From Marthasterias glacialis (taxonomy: Eukaryota; Echinodermata; Asteroidea; Forcipulatida; Asteriidae): a DNA stretch of 64,000 bases. Location of the stretch: assembly GCA_911728455.2 (NCBI GenBank), contig OU452227.1:21942414-22006413 (forward strand), read 5' to 3'. Shown here piece by piece: positions 36,801-44,000 of the stretch (its first letter is position 1; each line of letters starts with the position of its first letter). The notes beneath the pieces were generated by a model. The model saw only the letters and a program-made list of their open reading frames with translations, ran no database searches and was not told the origin of the DNA. The position numbers were made by a program, and so were the translations under genes.

Positions 36801-37960
36801 CGGAGACTGGCGACCTACCACAACCATTTACCAATGCCATAAAGTACCACCAGGGCTAGACACAGCCAGGTCACAGTCTAACGTTACTCTTCCCCCACCC
36901 CCCCCCCTACTCCTAGAACTATATGAGGTTTGTTCCGCTATCGTCTCCACGACCCTCATAGAGTGACATGTACAAAATCCTATTCGAAACTTTCTGCCCT
37001 TCACGTTTACATGGCTACAGTTCTTTTTTGAAATCAGATCTCGCCAAAACTAGGCTCTATGTGTTCTTTCAACTCTGATCGAGCGTTGCACTGGTCCAGA
37101 AAATCCACTCCGCAAACTAAAAGTTGTTAAAAAGTGATAAATTCTCACCGCAATTAAGATCCCATTCAAACAGTATTGCAACAAATATGGCGACCGGAGT
37201 TGCAAAATTAACTGGTATGCTGCTATGCGGTGCGCTGGTCCTATGGGCTGGTTTCGCGTACCAGTTAATTTACAAATTTGTAAATTAACTGGTACGCGGA
37301 ACCAGCCCATAGGACCAGCGCACCGCATAGCAGCATACCAGTTAATTTTGCAACTCCGGTCGCCATATTTGTTGCAATACTGTTTGAATGGGATCTGAAT
37401 TGCGGTGAGAATTTATCACTTTTTAACAACTTTTAGTTTGCGGAGTGGATTTTCTGGACCAGTGCAACGCTCGATCAGAGTTGAAAGAACACATAGAGCC
37501 TAGTTTTGGCGAGATCTGATTTCAAAAAAGAACTGTAGCCATGTAAACGTGAAGGGCAGAAAGTTTCGAATAGGATTTTGTACATATCACTCTATGAGGT
37601 TCGTGGAGACGATAGCGAAACAAACCTCATAGTTCTAGGAGTACCCCCCCCCCCTCCCCCAACTTAAGTTATATCAGATCATAATAATTAATATTATGCC
37701 ATTTTGCGACTCTTAACTCTGTCAAAAAAACAGGTGTTCAACATTGAGATGTATATTATCAAAAAGCTACTACACCTTTTGAGAGGACTAAATTCCGGAT
37801 CATTTTATAAGAATTCGAGACGTTTCTCTCTCGCTCAGCTGTCAGACGACTTGTTTACCGAGCTCCAGGCATCCAGCTTTTGCAGCATGTAGTCTGTAGT
37901 CGGAGCAAGATAGTGTGTTGCAGCTGGTTTGCCACACAGAGAGGTTTGGGAACGTGACAT
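615..37960 (-). CDS. FDXR: FDXR, NADPH:adrenodoxin (ferredoxin) reductase, mitochondrial; gene span, 3' part beyond window
   Basis: This is the gene-level entry; the coding order on the minus strand is 37888-37859 (tentative), 35845-35666, 34194-34099, 26996-26867, 13288-13175, 3255-3154 and 807-615. FDXR is a mitochondrial flavoprotein that passes electrons from NADPH to ferredoxins for steroid hydroxylation and Fe-S cluster assembly. About 281 residues are visible; the vertebrate protein has about 490, so the C-terminal ~200 residues lie left of position 1. Visible hallmarks are the FAD-binding Gly motif ([15 protein letters not shown]), the [21 protein letters not shown] region, the NADP-binding [14 protein letters not shown] and [19 protein letters not shown]. 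Exon-exon phases are consistent except inside exon 4, which has one extra base. Introns are 1.5-13.6 kb and full of repeats. The gene is head to head with B9D1. Identity is very secure; the first exon is not. Confidence 0.93.
808..3153. other. FDXR intron 6
   Basis: Non-coding AT-rich sequence. A short stretch near 1610-1800 has several near-copies of a CCAGCCGCGAATT-like word but no clear period. No transposon ends or coding homology were seen. Confidence 0.55.
3154..3255 (-). CDS. FDXR: FDXR exon 6 (NADP-binding motif)
   Basis: Thirty-four codons, [20 protein letters not shown] then [28 protein letters not shown] is the GxGxxA NADP-binding turn of the reductase. The acceptor is TTTCACAG|CTTAAT and the donor TTAAAG|GTAAGT, both phase 0. 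Confidence 0.95.
3307..3656 (-). mobile_element. Degenerate SINE (family A) with a nested small element
   Basis: Shares TATGAGACCCATTTATG, GTGCTGCGGC and ACACAACACACGGGACCTC with the copy at 44.1 kb, and ends at a damaged tRNA-like head (CCGCTCGCCACGACTC). The sequence from about 3475 to 3590 is an insertion related to 42690-42786. Confidence 0.6.
3475..3590. mobile_element. Small inverted-repeat element nested in a SINE
   Basis: Ends GGATTTCACAAAACTGGTCC and, inverted, GGATATCACAAAGTGCTAGG; contains repeats of CCTAACTT/AAGTTAGG. A related copy is at 42690-42786. Confidence 0.5.
4229..4320. mobile_element. Inverted-repeat element (family M2), core fragment
   Basis: Shares GCCGAAGGCC-type centre, ACGCAGAAGCACTATATTTT and TTCCATATTCCA with 6171-6316; flanking arms CAGTGCTTCTGC and GCAGAAGCACT are inverted repeats. 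Confidence 0.55.
5839..5966. mobile_element. MITE with TA-flanked inverted repeats (family M1)
   Basis: TIR TAGACCGATCCATTAAGCCC at the left and TTAATGGATCGGTCC at the right; the interior has CACAGTGCACGCGC, ATGCACTAACGTGTTTG and TGTGATTGGTC. Same family as 6358-6501 and the copy near 41.9-42.05 kb. Confidence 0.75.
6171..6316. mobile_element. Inverted-repeat element (family M2)
   Basis: Ends ACTATTGGTTATCACAC and GTGTGATAACCAATAGT are perfect inverted repeats. The interior has CTCGGCCTGCGGCCTCGTT. A diverged core copy is at 4229-4320. Confidence 0.75.
6358..6501. mobile_element. MITE with TA-flanked inverted repeats (family M1)
   Basis: TAGACCGATCCATTAAGCCC at the left, GGGCTTAATGGATCGGTCTA at the right. 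The TA at each end suggests a TA target site. The best-preserved copy in the window. Confidence 0.8.
6926..7010 (-). repeat. (ATA)n with a SINE/LINE-type 3' end
   Basis: ATAATAATA run followed by CATTTGTATAGCGCTACATA and TAAGCGCTTTACAATAAGA. This resembles the reverse complement of 3' ends seen in the SINEs of this window. Confidence 0.5.
10221..10395. mobile_element. Hairpin element, 175 bp
   Basis: Terminal ACACATATGGACTGG and CCAGTCCATATGTGT pair perfectly. An inner stem (GGGCCTGTGAGTGACCAGGA then GAGGGTC) pairs with its complement around a short AT-rich centre near 10307. The flanks read TATTAT and TTATAA. Confidence 0.75.
11219..11310 (+). repeat. Dispersed repeat shared with 57541-57625
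   Basis: Both contain CATCTTTATA/TCTTTATATCA, GTAAACATTTAT, TCTTACCAA and GTTGTGCACACC/GCTGTGCACACC in the same order. Confidence 0.5.
12496..12708. mobile_element. Inverted-repeat element, 213 bp
   Basis: Left AATCCAGGACAAGTGT...CACGTGATTAGTCACGTT...GAAGCTTCGTCAGACTGGC mirrors right GCCAGTCTGACGAAGCTCC...CACGTGAGTCACATT...ACACTTGTCTTGGATTT. About 75-bp imperfect arms surround a short unique middle. No coding capacity. Confidence 0.7.
13175..13288 (-). CDS. FDXR: FDXR exon 5
   Basis: Thirty-eight codons, [20 protein letters not shown] then [18 protein letters not shown]. This matches the human segment [20 protein letters not shown] followed by [18 protein letters not shown]. The acceptor is CCCGGCAG|AGCTAT and the donor AGTCAT|GTAAGA, both phase 0. 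Confidence 0.94.
14416..14755 (-). mobile_element. tRNA-derived SINE (family B)
   Basis: Minus-strand tRNA-like head at 14755 (GTGTCATGGCCAAGCAG) with a B-box (GGTTCAAATCCCGG). The body contains GCCCAATGACCAGGGCAC, and an (ATT)n end with TATAAGAACTAG lies at the low-coordinate side. A split copy is at 48692-49100. Confidence 0.7.
15835..16027. mobile_element. MITE family G (GGGCCCAATTTC ends)
   Basis: Starts GGGCCCAATTTCATAGAGC and ends CTCTATGAAATTGGGCCC, with near-symmetric GCTTAAGCA / TTGCTTAAG words inside and the common centre GTGACTGGTATCCTGC. The best-preserved copy in the window. Confidence 0.8.
16362..16662 (+). repeat. Insertion carrying a tRNA-like sequence, flanked by 45-bp direct repeats
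   Basis: Identical 45-bp copies at 16362-16406 and 16618-16662 (ACAGTGCTTATCACACATCG...AAATTTATAT) flank 211 bp that contain a tRNA-like sequence at 16502-16574. Either the segment was duplicated with the insertion, or two repeat copies recombined around it. Confidence 0.7.
16502..16574 (+). tRNA. tRNA-like sequence (pseudo-tRNA or SINE head)
   Basis: The 73-base sequence can form a mostly paired acceptor stem (GCTCGG with CCGAGT), a D arm (GTCT...AGAC with loop AGTGGTTA) and a good T arm (GTGGG-TTCGAAT-CCCAC). The anticodon arm is poor: a normal 7-base loop leaves mismatches, and good pairing needs a 9-base loop. A-box and B-box pol III promoters are present. No anticodon can be assigned safely. 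More likely a SINE head or decayed tRNA than a working gene. Confidence 0.4.
16676..16862 (+). repeat. Dispersed repeat (GCATGAGGGCGC family)
   Basis: Shares GACTGCATGAGGGCGC, TTTCCTTGCATCACAATTAC, AATGGCCAAATAAATAA and TACTTGTTTTGCA with 32002-32192. Neither copy has clear ends or coding sequence. Confidence 0.6.
17978..18350 (+). mobile_element. tRNA-derived SINE (family C)
   Basis: Head GTCGTGGGCGAGTGGTGTGG and a B-box GGGTTCAAATCCCAG. The body contains GGGCAAGACACTTAACCATA, GGGTACCTGCGAGGGTAGAG and TACTCCAAAGTAATTGAGAT; the tail ends in ATTACTATTAT. Related copies in minus orientation lie at 29452-29829 and 63450-63915. Confidence 0.75.
19095..21415 (+). mobile_element. Degenerate LINE (non-LTR retrotransposon, L2/CR1-like)
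   Basis: Plus-strand fragments in changing frames follow LINE order. Near 19.14-19.36 kb is an endonuclease C-terminal part ([28 protein letters not shown]). Near 19.74-20.02 kb come [14 protein letters not shown] and [19 protein letters not shown]. Near 20.16-20.37 kb are reverse transcriptase pieces ([33 protein letters not shown]). Near 20.54-20.59 kb is [11 protein letters not shown], and near 20.69-21.11 kb the thumb/C-terminal region ([55 protein letters not shown]). The YADD catalytic segment is missing, because too little sequence lies between the DESAVF and KLQLND motifs. At least five frame changes or stops interrupt it. An ATT-rich tail follows near 21.40 kb. Clearly dead. Confidence 0.8.
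22890..23095 (-). mobile_element. tRNA-headed SINE (family F), diverged
   Basis: Contains TAGGGAAAACCCTCGCAATC, GGGACTGAAAACCCAATC and GGGATTCAAACTGGGGTCCA in family F order. Confidence 0.55.
23532..23840. mobile_element. MITE family G, composite of two copies
   Basis: Contains GGGGCCAGTTGCATAAAGCA, GATTAAGGTTACCAGCCAAC and CTGTGACTGGTTCCCTGC, then a second start near 23660 (GCCCATGTTTCATAGCAC) and the tail of another copy to about 23840. Confidence 0.55.
24841..24882. repeat. Short perfect stem-loop
   Basis: ATCAAAATGCACTGT and ACAGTGCATTTTGAT pair perfectly over 15 bp around a 12-base loop. Confidence 0.8.
26640..26820 (+). repeat. Dispersed repeat (TTTGAGAAAGACTCTG family)
   Basis: Shares GACTGCTTCTGTT, TTGTCATTTTAGCCTTTGAG and AAAGACTCTGCTAGGGTCGA with 46040-46350. 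Shorter, reverse-complement-like pieces occur near 43350-43440 and 45570-45630. Element family not identified. Confidence 0.55.
26867..26996 (-). CDS. FDXR: FDXR exon 4, with an apparent one-base insertion
   Basis: The first part reads [18 protein letters not shown] in the expected frame. The second part reads [16 protein letters not shown] then HAYDIVVL, also expected (human ...GRCAFWGNVEVG...), but it lies in a different frame. The exon is 130 bases long, while phase 0 at both ends requires 129. The shift lies at a run of four T on the coding strand (26939-26942 on the plus strand, an A4 run); three T would restore [11 protein letters not shown]. The downstream frame cannot simply be extended upstream because it meets a TAG. 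The acceptor (CTATAAG|AATGTT) and donor (GTTCTG|GTAAGC) look normal. This is either a homopolymer sequencing error or a real null allele. Confidence 0.88.
28120..28365 (-). mobile_element. tRNA-headed SINE (family F)
   Basis: Contains AAATCAAGGGACCCTCAAAA, AGATGTGGGAGGAAAACCCC and GGGATTCGAACCGGGGTCCA, the reverse complement of family F; B-box GGTTCGAATCCC on the minus strand. Confidence 0.65.
28520..28760 (+). mobile_element. LINE 3' end fragment
   Basis: Contains [20 protein letters not shown] then NVHRPAFVL-like coding, the common C-terminal LINE pattern (W-x-PLP...FPxxYdL..FKR.V), then a 3' tail ending TGTCGGGTGATTTTTCATT and poly-A. The tail resembles the end of the repeat at 35226-35520 (GCCTTTTGGCCTTGTGATGGG). 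Heavily truncated at the 5' side. Confidence 0.5.
29452..29829 (-). mobile_element. tRNA-derived SINE (family C)
   Basis: Head at 29829 (GTGTCGTGACCGAGTGG on minus), B-box GGGTTCGAATCCTGG, body with GGGTACCTGCGAGGGTAG and ACTCCAAAGGAGTTGAGATG. It ends in (ATT)n near 29460. Confidence 0.72.
29950..31131. repeat. Minisatellite, ~26 copies of a 45-bp unit
   Basis: The unit runs TCGCCTATGGTAAGGAAGAG then GGGGTACGAGTGCAGTTGAC then TTAAG. Each well-kept unit has the 12-bp perfect palindrome CGACTTAAGTCG. Outer units are diverged, inner units near-identical. From 30361 to 30900 four unit variants repeat as a 180-bp higher-order block three times. Because 45 is a multiple of three, both strands have long open frames encoding 15-residue repeats ([15 protein letters not shown] on minus); these look incidental. 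Confidence 0.95.
32002..32192 (+). repeat. Dispersed repeat (GCATGAGGGCGC family)
   Basis: Second copy of the repeat at 16676-16862. It abuts the inverted-repeat element that starts at 32189. Confidence 0.6.
32189..32439. mobile_element. Inverted-repeat element, ~250 bp
   Basis: Ends ACCAAAGATCATAGAACGCC and its diverged complement near 32439. A strong inner inverted repeat is GCCGAAGGCACAAGATGGGG (32223 on) against CCCCATCTTGTGCCTTCGGC. The middle is unique. Confidence 0.65.
34099..34194 (-). CDS. FDXR: FDXR exon 3
   Basis: Thirty-two codons read [12 protein letters not shown] then [20 protein letters not shown], nearly identical to human FDXR ([26 protein letters not shown]). The acceptor is CCCCAG|GGTAAT and the donor AAAG|GTAACA. 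Both are phase 0 and match the neighbouring exons. Confidence 0.94.
34335..34505 (+). mobile_element. tRNA-headed SINE (family F)
   Basis: Head TGGCTCAGTGGTTTCTTCCC with B-box-like ATATCCCAG. The body has TTTTCAGTCCCTACCTGATG and ends GGGTCCCTTGGTTTCATTAC. Minus copies lie at 28120-28365, 34960-35206 and 22890-23095. Confidence 0.65.
34960..35206 (-). mobile_element. tRNA-headed SINE (family F)
   Basis: Contains TAGATGTGGGAGGAAAACCC, ACTGAAAAACCCAATCCACA and GTGAACCGGGGTCCTAGAGG, the reverse complement of the family F body and head. Confidence 0.65.
35226..35520 (+). mobile_element. tRNA-headed SINE with LINE-like tail
   Basis: Head CGTGTTGTGCCGAGAGG and B-box GTTCGAATCCCAG. The tail GCCACCAAGTGGCCTTTTGG then CCTTGTGATGGGCG and poly-A resembles the LINE 3' end at 28.7 kb, which suggests the SINE borrows that LINE's 3' recognition sequence. 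Confidence 0.6.
35666..35845 (-). CDS. FDXR: FDXR exon 2 (presequence end and FAD-binding motif)
   Basis: Sixty codons, [16 protein letters not shown]... to ...YTAQGLLK. The C-terminal half contains [17 protein letters not shown], the GxGxxG dinucleotide-binding turn that contacts FAD at the start of mature adrenodoxin reductase (human: [18 protein letters not shown]). The donor is CTTAAG|GTACAT. A second possible acceptor lies 14 bases upstream (TTCCAG at 35860/35861), but in phase 0 it would read an immediate TGA. Without splicing, the frame stays open upstream to an ATG at 35893. Confidence 0.88.
36062..36260 (+). mobile_element. SINE (family A) body fragment
   Basis: Contains AATGCACGTAAAAAAATCCA, AGTGCACTTATCGCAAAG, CCTGGTGTTCCTGG and GCGCCACAGCACCTTGTA in the same order as the family A body. 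The tRNA head is absent. Confidence 0.55.
36908..37643. mobile_element. Foldback (long palindrome) element, 736 bp
   Basis: Two arms of about 368 bp are near-perfect reverse complements of each other, with almost no spacer; the centre (ACAAATTTGT) is at 37276/37277. Ends are TACTCCTAGAACT and its complement, each flanked by a run of C on the plus strand, which suggests insertion into a poly-C tract. It lies in FDXR intron 1. No coding capacity is evident: the reading frame across the centre only translates the palindrome. The few mismatches imply a young insertion or ongoing arm homogenisation. Confidence 0.85.
37859..37888 (-). CDS. FDXR: FDXR exon 1 (tentative), start of mitochondrial targeting peptide
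   Basis: Minus-strand ATG at 37888 reads [10 protein letters not shown] and stops at a donor (TCG|GTAAAC) in phase 0. That phase fits an acceptor (GTGCCAG|GTTTTG) at 35846/35847, giving [18 protein letters not shown]..., a plausible basic, amphipathic mitochondrial presequence. An in-frame ATG also exists at 37960, which would add 24 residues. The alternatives are a first exon elsewhere, or a start at 35893 inside a longer exon 2. The choice rests on phase and on the close head-to-head position with B9D1, not on homology, because presequences are not conserved. Confidence 0.45.
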
Positions 37961-38020
37961 AATAAACACAGCTAAACTCTTGAGGGCGCCAATTTCAACA
38001 TACCGGAGCAGTTCTTGAAA
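37889..38020. promoter_or_regulatory. Probable bidirectional promoter of FDXR and B9D1
   Basis: The region separates the B9D1 ATG at 38021 from the most likely FDXR ATG at 37888, in head-to-head orientation. If FDXR starts at 37960 the gap is only 60 bp. It contains a CAGCTG E-box-like palindrome near 37921 and a GGGCGCC word near 37984, with no TATA box properly placed for either gene. No convincing RFX X-box, expected for many ciliary genes, was found. The promoter role is inferred from gene spacing only. Confidence 0.5.
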
Positions 38021-38080
38021 ATGGCGAGTAATCCGACCGTGTTTTTGTTGATGTTGAGTGGACAAATCGAAAGTGGAGAT
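38021..38080 (+). CDS. B9D1: B9D1 exon 1
   Basis: Twenty codons reading [20 protein letters not shown], aligned with human [21 protein letters not shown]. The donor is GGAGAT|GTACGT, phase 0. This is the only ATG that places the conserved VFLLM segment at the usual N-terminal distance. Confidence 0.95.
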
Positions 38081-41000
38081 GTACGTGAGATATTTCACTT
38101 ATCCTTTTTCCATGTAATCATAAGGGATCGGTTTCACTAAATAGCAGAGAAGGGACAAATCATTTGAAACCGCGCAGGTGTAACTAACTAATAACTGTAA
38201 CTGTTGTCTGTCAAGTGTCATGATACTCAATCTGTCAGTGTCAATAATGTAAACTGTGTAATAACAAACTCCATGGAGGTAGAATTAAGTCACAGTGCAA
38301 GGGTTCGGAAATTTTTCCCAAGTGTAAGTTTAGCTTAGGTGGTGCCTCCTGTGGTGTACAGAGTATGTTGGCCGTGATCGGTCGATCGGCCTGATCAGTC
38401 GATCGTGTTGCGCGATCGGTCATTTCTGAATGATATCTTAAACTTAAAAAAAAATCATCCAGACTTGTGAATTGTAAAGAGAAAGTGTTCCACTGGTGGC
38501 AGCAGATTTGACCGGAAAAGCATCATGATCGACCGATGGCACAACGATCGACCGATCATGCCGATCAACTGATTGCGCTCAACAAGCTGACACACATTGA
38601 CAAAGGCAAATGAAATGTCGATTGTGTTGATGCTGTTGTCAGTGTTTGTAGCATAAAGTTGACATTCTGCCAATGTTAATGTTGATGGGAATGATGTGAT
38701 CATAATTCAGATAATTTTTATTGTGAAACATGCACATGTACATGTAGGTCTGCAGTACAGTTTGTCAGTTTTTGCTATCAATGTGTAAAAATTTTTTTTA
38801 CTGATACACTGTATATAATATACAGATACAGATATTGAGTATGTAAGATAGTAAGCTATTGTATTGAAAAAATAGCTTTGTCTCCACCCACCAAGCTTGC
38901 TTTTTTTTATGAGACTCCCACCACTTAATCCTTACAACTTATCTAAAGTACCGTAAGGCGTAAACAGTTCATGTAAAATTGTCTGGAAATTGAGTGGAAA
39001 TAAACTGAACTGAACTAATACAGTTACAATCATCAAAATACGCCGACTGGTTTTCAATCAACCTGTGTCAAATAAAGTGGGCATAGTCACCGTGAGGCGC
39101 ATGGTTGGGTGGGAATCAGTTGACAATTGTTTTTTTTACCTGGTTAAAAAGGTTTCTGTATAAACTGTCAGTGTTGCGGTGCAAGCCTGTTCCAAACTGA
39201 AAGATTTCATTTTTTGCAGCATTATCCGAGAAATGACTTTCTAAACACTTGGAGGTTCCTGGAGGTGGTCAACTTTCATTACGGAACTTTACTTCATTTT
39301 ATTGTGAATCATGTACTTTTCCAAATGTATAGCGAATGTATCAGCCTTGGGGCATTGCCAAGGCTGAGTAAACTAGTGCACCACTGCATTAAAGTCAGGG
39401 TCCTGTGGTTGCCTCTACAAAGTGTAGGGTTGAATCCTGTTTGAGACATTTGTGTCCTTGAGCAAATCGCTCCTTATGAACCTGCAGGAGTACATTGTAA
39501 ATCATGCCTCTGAGGCTACTGAATATTATTGAGGATGATTAGAAATACAGGGGTGATACTTTGATATTGTAAGGGCAAGGAAGTTTTTCCTTTGTAGTAA
39601 AGGCCGCCTCCGTGAGGGAAAGACAGATTTCTTCTGGAACATTTCAAGGGGCACCAAGGCAATGATCATTATCAGGGGCATGGAGGCAATTAATTGTCTC
39701 TGTTGTCTCCCTGATGGCTTCAACTTCAAGAATGCCTATCGGCGGGTAGTAGGCCTAATGCATGTAATATCAGTGCAAGAAGCTTTGATGAATTGGTTAC
39801 CGGTCACTGGTTCTATTAATTATTAAACTAATGGAAAGATAGAGGCATCCTTTGCGACACTAGTTCCATTTTTATTTTGTGTTTTTTTTTTATTCAACTT
39901 CCTTCACAGTTTCCTGAGTTCGAGGACCTCTACTTAAAGTATAATTTTGTCTTTGGACCTGATTGGGTTATAACATCGGTGAGTCTCATTTGCAGTCGTG
40001 TACTTTAGTATCACTGTCCATCTCCCTCGTCCATATTGCCCCTCCTTCCCTCCCCAACCCCAACCCCAAACCACCTTCCACCTCATGCCTGTCCAGGGAA
40101 TAGACCTTTATCAAGCTACAACTTGAACATCTTCATCATATTTCCGATGTTCAAAAAGGGATAATGAGTACTGGTTCTCATTTACTGAAGTAGAGTCGGG
40201 CTGTTTTACTCTTCAAGCCTCGTTTTGGGTACTTTAGTTTGAACAGGGGAAACCAAAGTTAAAGGACAGCGGAAGTCCATTAAAATGAAAAGGTTAAATA
40301 TCTTTTTATTGGGTGCTTTCGTTCCATAAAAAGTGAGTCAAACTTGTTTTTTGTTGTTGGAGTTCATAAGGAGTGTTTTTCCGTCGATTAAAAAATGAAT
40401 GCGTCACGGTCTTCAAGGTCAGGAAAAAACTTTTTCTCTGGTCTCTTGATATTACTAGTTATAACTTCGCTGCCTTAACACTTCCACTCTACTCTAAATA
40501 CACACCTGTAAGACAATAGGGCGGCAACACGGTCAGGCTATGCATAGGAAACAGAAACTCCTGACCTTACGCCATAAGTTTGCTTATGTATATGCAAATT
40601 AATCCTCCCATTAGAGGGGCGGGGTCGGTACTTGAACATTTTCAAAATTAATTTAAAAATATTTACGAGAAACATTTTTATGAAAATACATATCTTAGTC
40701 TGTAAGTGTAATGAATGAAAAGTCCATTTCACATGTGTTTTAGGCCCCTATAGCTACATCATGACCAAGGTCTAGTGATCTGTTTGAAATGTCTTGCTCC
40801 CGTACTAGGGGGACACTGCCTACAATAAATCTAAAGAAAAAGCCTTGTTCCTTGGTGTGGATAAATGCTTCACAAAACTGGCACACAGTTTCCTGTAAAT
40901 TGTCGAATAAGGCATGTTGAGATTCATCTTAGATTCATAATTTGTCACTAAGACAGGTTTGTGGAAGGTGTGGAACCAACAAGTGTCTTCCCTTTCCATT

Positions 41001-44000
41001 CAAAATGTGAATATACTCATCATCATCATCAAAAAGATTTTCCACGTGTGTGGGTATGTTTGACAGGCATGACATTCTTCCTATTTAAGTCTGATTTCCA
41101 ATTTGTTTGCCCTTGGAAAAATCAGAAAAATTGTTATTAAATAGATTGAAAAGTCTGTAGATCAGCCCTTCTACTCAATGGAATTTTCCCTTTTTTTCCC
41201 AAGGAACAAGAATCATGCCTGATTTGAACACATTTCAATGAACTTTTATTACTGATCTTGAAGCCACCCACTTGAATCTGACAGTGGTGTCTAACATCTG
41301 ACTCGTCATGAAGCTAACCTTTTCTTAATTTTGTCACCTTAGGGCCTTGAGGAAGGTATCTCACAAGTATCCAAGAAGACACGAGATGGACGGCAAATGT
41401 TTGTATGGAACTTTCCTCTGGAAGTCACTTTTAAGAGCACAAACCCTCATGGATGTAAGTGTTCATACAGCCTGTCATGACAGGTGTTACATTTAGTAGG
41501 TCCCAAGCTCATGGACAGTCTCATGCTTCATGGGCGCTCGTTTAGCTTTTGCCCAATAAACATGAGGGTTGTAATTAGAGTCATTCACTCTGATACATTG
41601 GGTCATACTACAGAGATGTATGCAGTTATTGTACGTTAATGCCCTTTTTCAATTCATTTCAATTCAATTCAATTCAACATTTGTTTCCATACATAACTCA
41701 AAATATACATCTTCCTTAGTTAATATAGATTTTATCTGTATGAAGGCATGACCCATAAAGGCAACATGTAGGGTGGGATGATGCCATGTAAATCAAGTAA
41801 ACACCTGTTAAAGATGGAAAGTAATTACATGTATGTAATGATACAATTCATATCAACAACAGGCACAGCAAAAGAGAGGTCAATTATGCCCTGCCTTTAA
41901 TGCATTGACCAATCACAAGCCCTGCCTTTAATGTATTGACCAATCACAGACGTGATTGGGCAACCGAAAGTCCGACAAAAGTCTGACAAATACGTTAATG
42001 CATACGGCGCGCGTTTACAGTGGGGGGGCTTAATGGATCAGTCTATTAATCACAAGACCTTACAAAATTCATAATGAGGCGGGTGGTCGAAACGAACGAA
42101 CAAACATTCGTGCATCACCATTATGTCCGAGGACATCTATTGTTAATTCTATTGTTCCTGTACTGAAGCAATCCCCATTGGTTTTGTACACAAATGGCGT
42201 CCAAGGACCCATGAAGACAAAGAACTGACTAGTGAGGACCTATTGTCCCTATTGAAAAATGTCCTCGGAGCATATGGTCAAACATGCACACACACGCACA
42301 CACAAAATGGAAACCCACACTTATGGGTCCAACTGATTTCAATGTTTTCATTAGTGTGAAAAAAGTGAAGGAATGATGCAATGTAGGGGATGTAAGTGAT
42401 ATTTATTTCAACACATAACACTAAGATTCCGATATGAATAAATATATCATGAAACAAAACTGCAATTGTTTCACATGTCCATGGTTTCTCACAGTTCTGA
42501 TAAATTGTTATTTTACTGTGCACATCATATTATATATATTTTGTTTACTTTTAATCTAGGCTTGTGTTATTTCAGCACTTATCCTGATTTCAGGATTTGT
42601 TATTGATCTCACCTCGCCTTTAGGTTTTTGTTTTATTATTAAAGGTCAGGTAAACTTTCCCTGAAAGGAGAGCAAAACATACATGTCCAGGGATGGATTT
42701 CACAAAGCGCTAGGACTAGTCTTATCTTGAGTAAGGAAGAATAACTAGTGCTATGTGAGGACAAGTCCTATGTAAAATCCACCCCAGACCTCTAGATTTT
42801 TATGTGTGGTGATGTACACATGTAGAGACTCACTATAACCTCAAAAGAAAAAGGTAATGCCAATAAGTACATGTATCCAATAATTACGTGCATTTATTAT
42901 ATTATTATTATACATTTCTGGTAATGAAACCAAGGATGCCTCATAAGTGAACTTAATCACTGTAGCTCTCAAGCCTGAGGAAACCTGTTGACAAGGGTGC
43001 TTGCTATGTGAACCGGAAACACCAGAGTAAATCCCCTACTCTTCCATGATAAGTGTTCTGGGTTGTATTATGTGCACTACCAATCCTAGTACATGGGACG
43101 TACGGACCATCTGAAGGACAAAGCAATTAAGTGCCTTACTCAAGTGCCACGACCTGGATTCGAACCCACATTCTGCTGCCTACCAGAACTTGAGTCCGGT
43201 GATCTAGACCGCTCGGCCACGACACTCCAATCCAAGAGGAGATTACTGTCCCATTTTTGGAAGGATTCTACATCTTGAGAAAATAGAATTAGCTGTTGCA
43301 AACTGCTAACCAACCGAAAAGACCTGTGGTATAAAAAAAAATGTTAATGGCCTCGCGTTTCGACCCAAGCTGAGTCTTGCTCACAGGCTAAAGAGAAATA
43401 CTCACTAGTGTGGAAACGTGAGGCCATTAATACTTGTTTTTCGGATTATACATCTTTGTAAATTCCTACACTTGCTAAGGATACACACAGTTTGGATTCA
43501 TCATCTCTTTTTTCACAAATACACTGTTTGCTACTACATTGTATGTAATTAATGTTATGTCTTTGACAGTATGGAAATAAATGTGAATTGAATTGAAAAT
43601 ACCGTCAAGCCTACAGGTTCAACAGTGCAAAGCATTTTTGAGGGTTACTTTGTTTCATTTAAGAAAGTTATAAAAATATTGAATCAAGATAAAGTCAAGT
43701 TGTGTTTTTGGTAGATGAAGAGCATTTCTTTTCAGTTGCCTTTACTTTACTTTCTGTTCTTGTGTTATTTTCCAGGGCCTCAGATTGTCATCAGTGTTTA
43801 TGGTTTGGATCACTACGGTTTGGCTATTGTTCAGGGATATGGAGCTGTACACATACCAATATCACCAGGAAGGTAAATGCAAAACATATCGTGGGTCCTG
43901 GGCTTTAGGCCGAGGGGTGGTCATCAAGACCTTGTGGCTCAGACCAAATTTCTTAAAACTGTGTAGCTGAAAAAGTTACCCACTGGTTAGCCAGTCACAA

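Larger units (their letters stand above)
39979..43775. other. B9D1 introns 2 and 3 (around exon 3)
   Basis: Intron 2 (39979-41342) shows no recognised element. Intron 3 (41455-43775) contains an inverted-repeat MITE near 41.9-42.05 kb, a CA-rich stretch near 42.29 kb, a small element at 42690-42786 and a SINE at 42899-43225. Confidence 0.55.
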
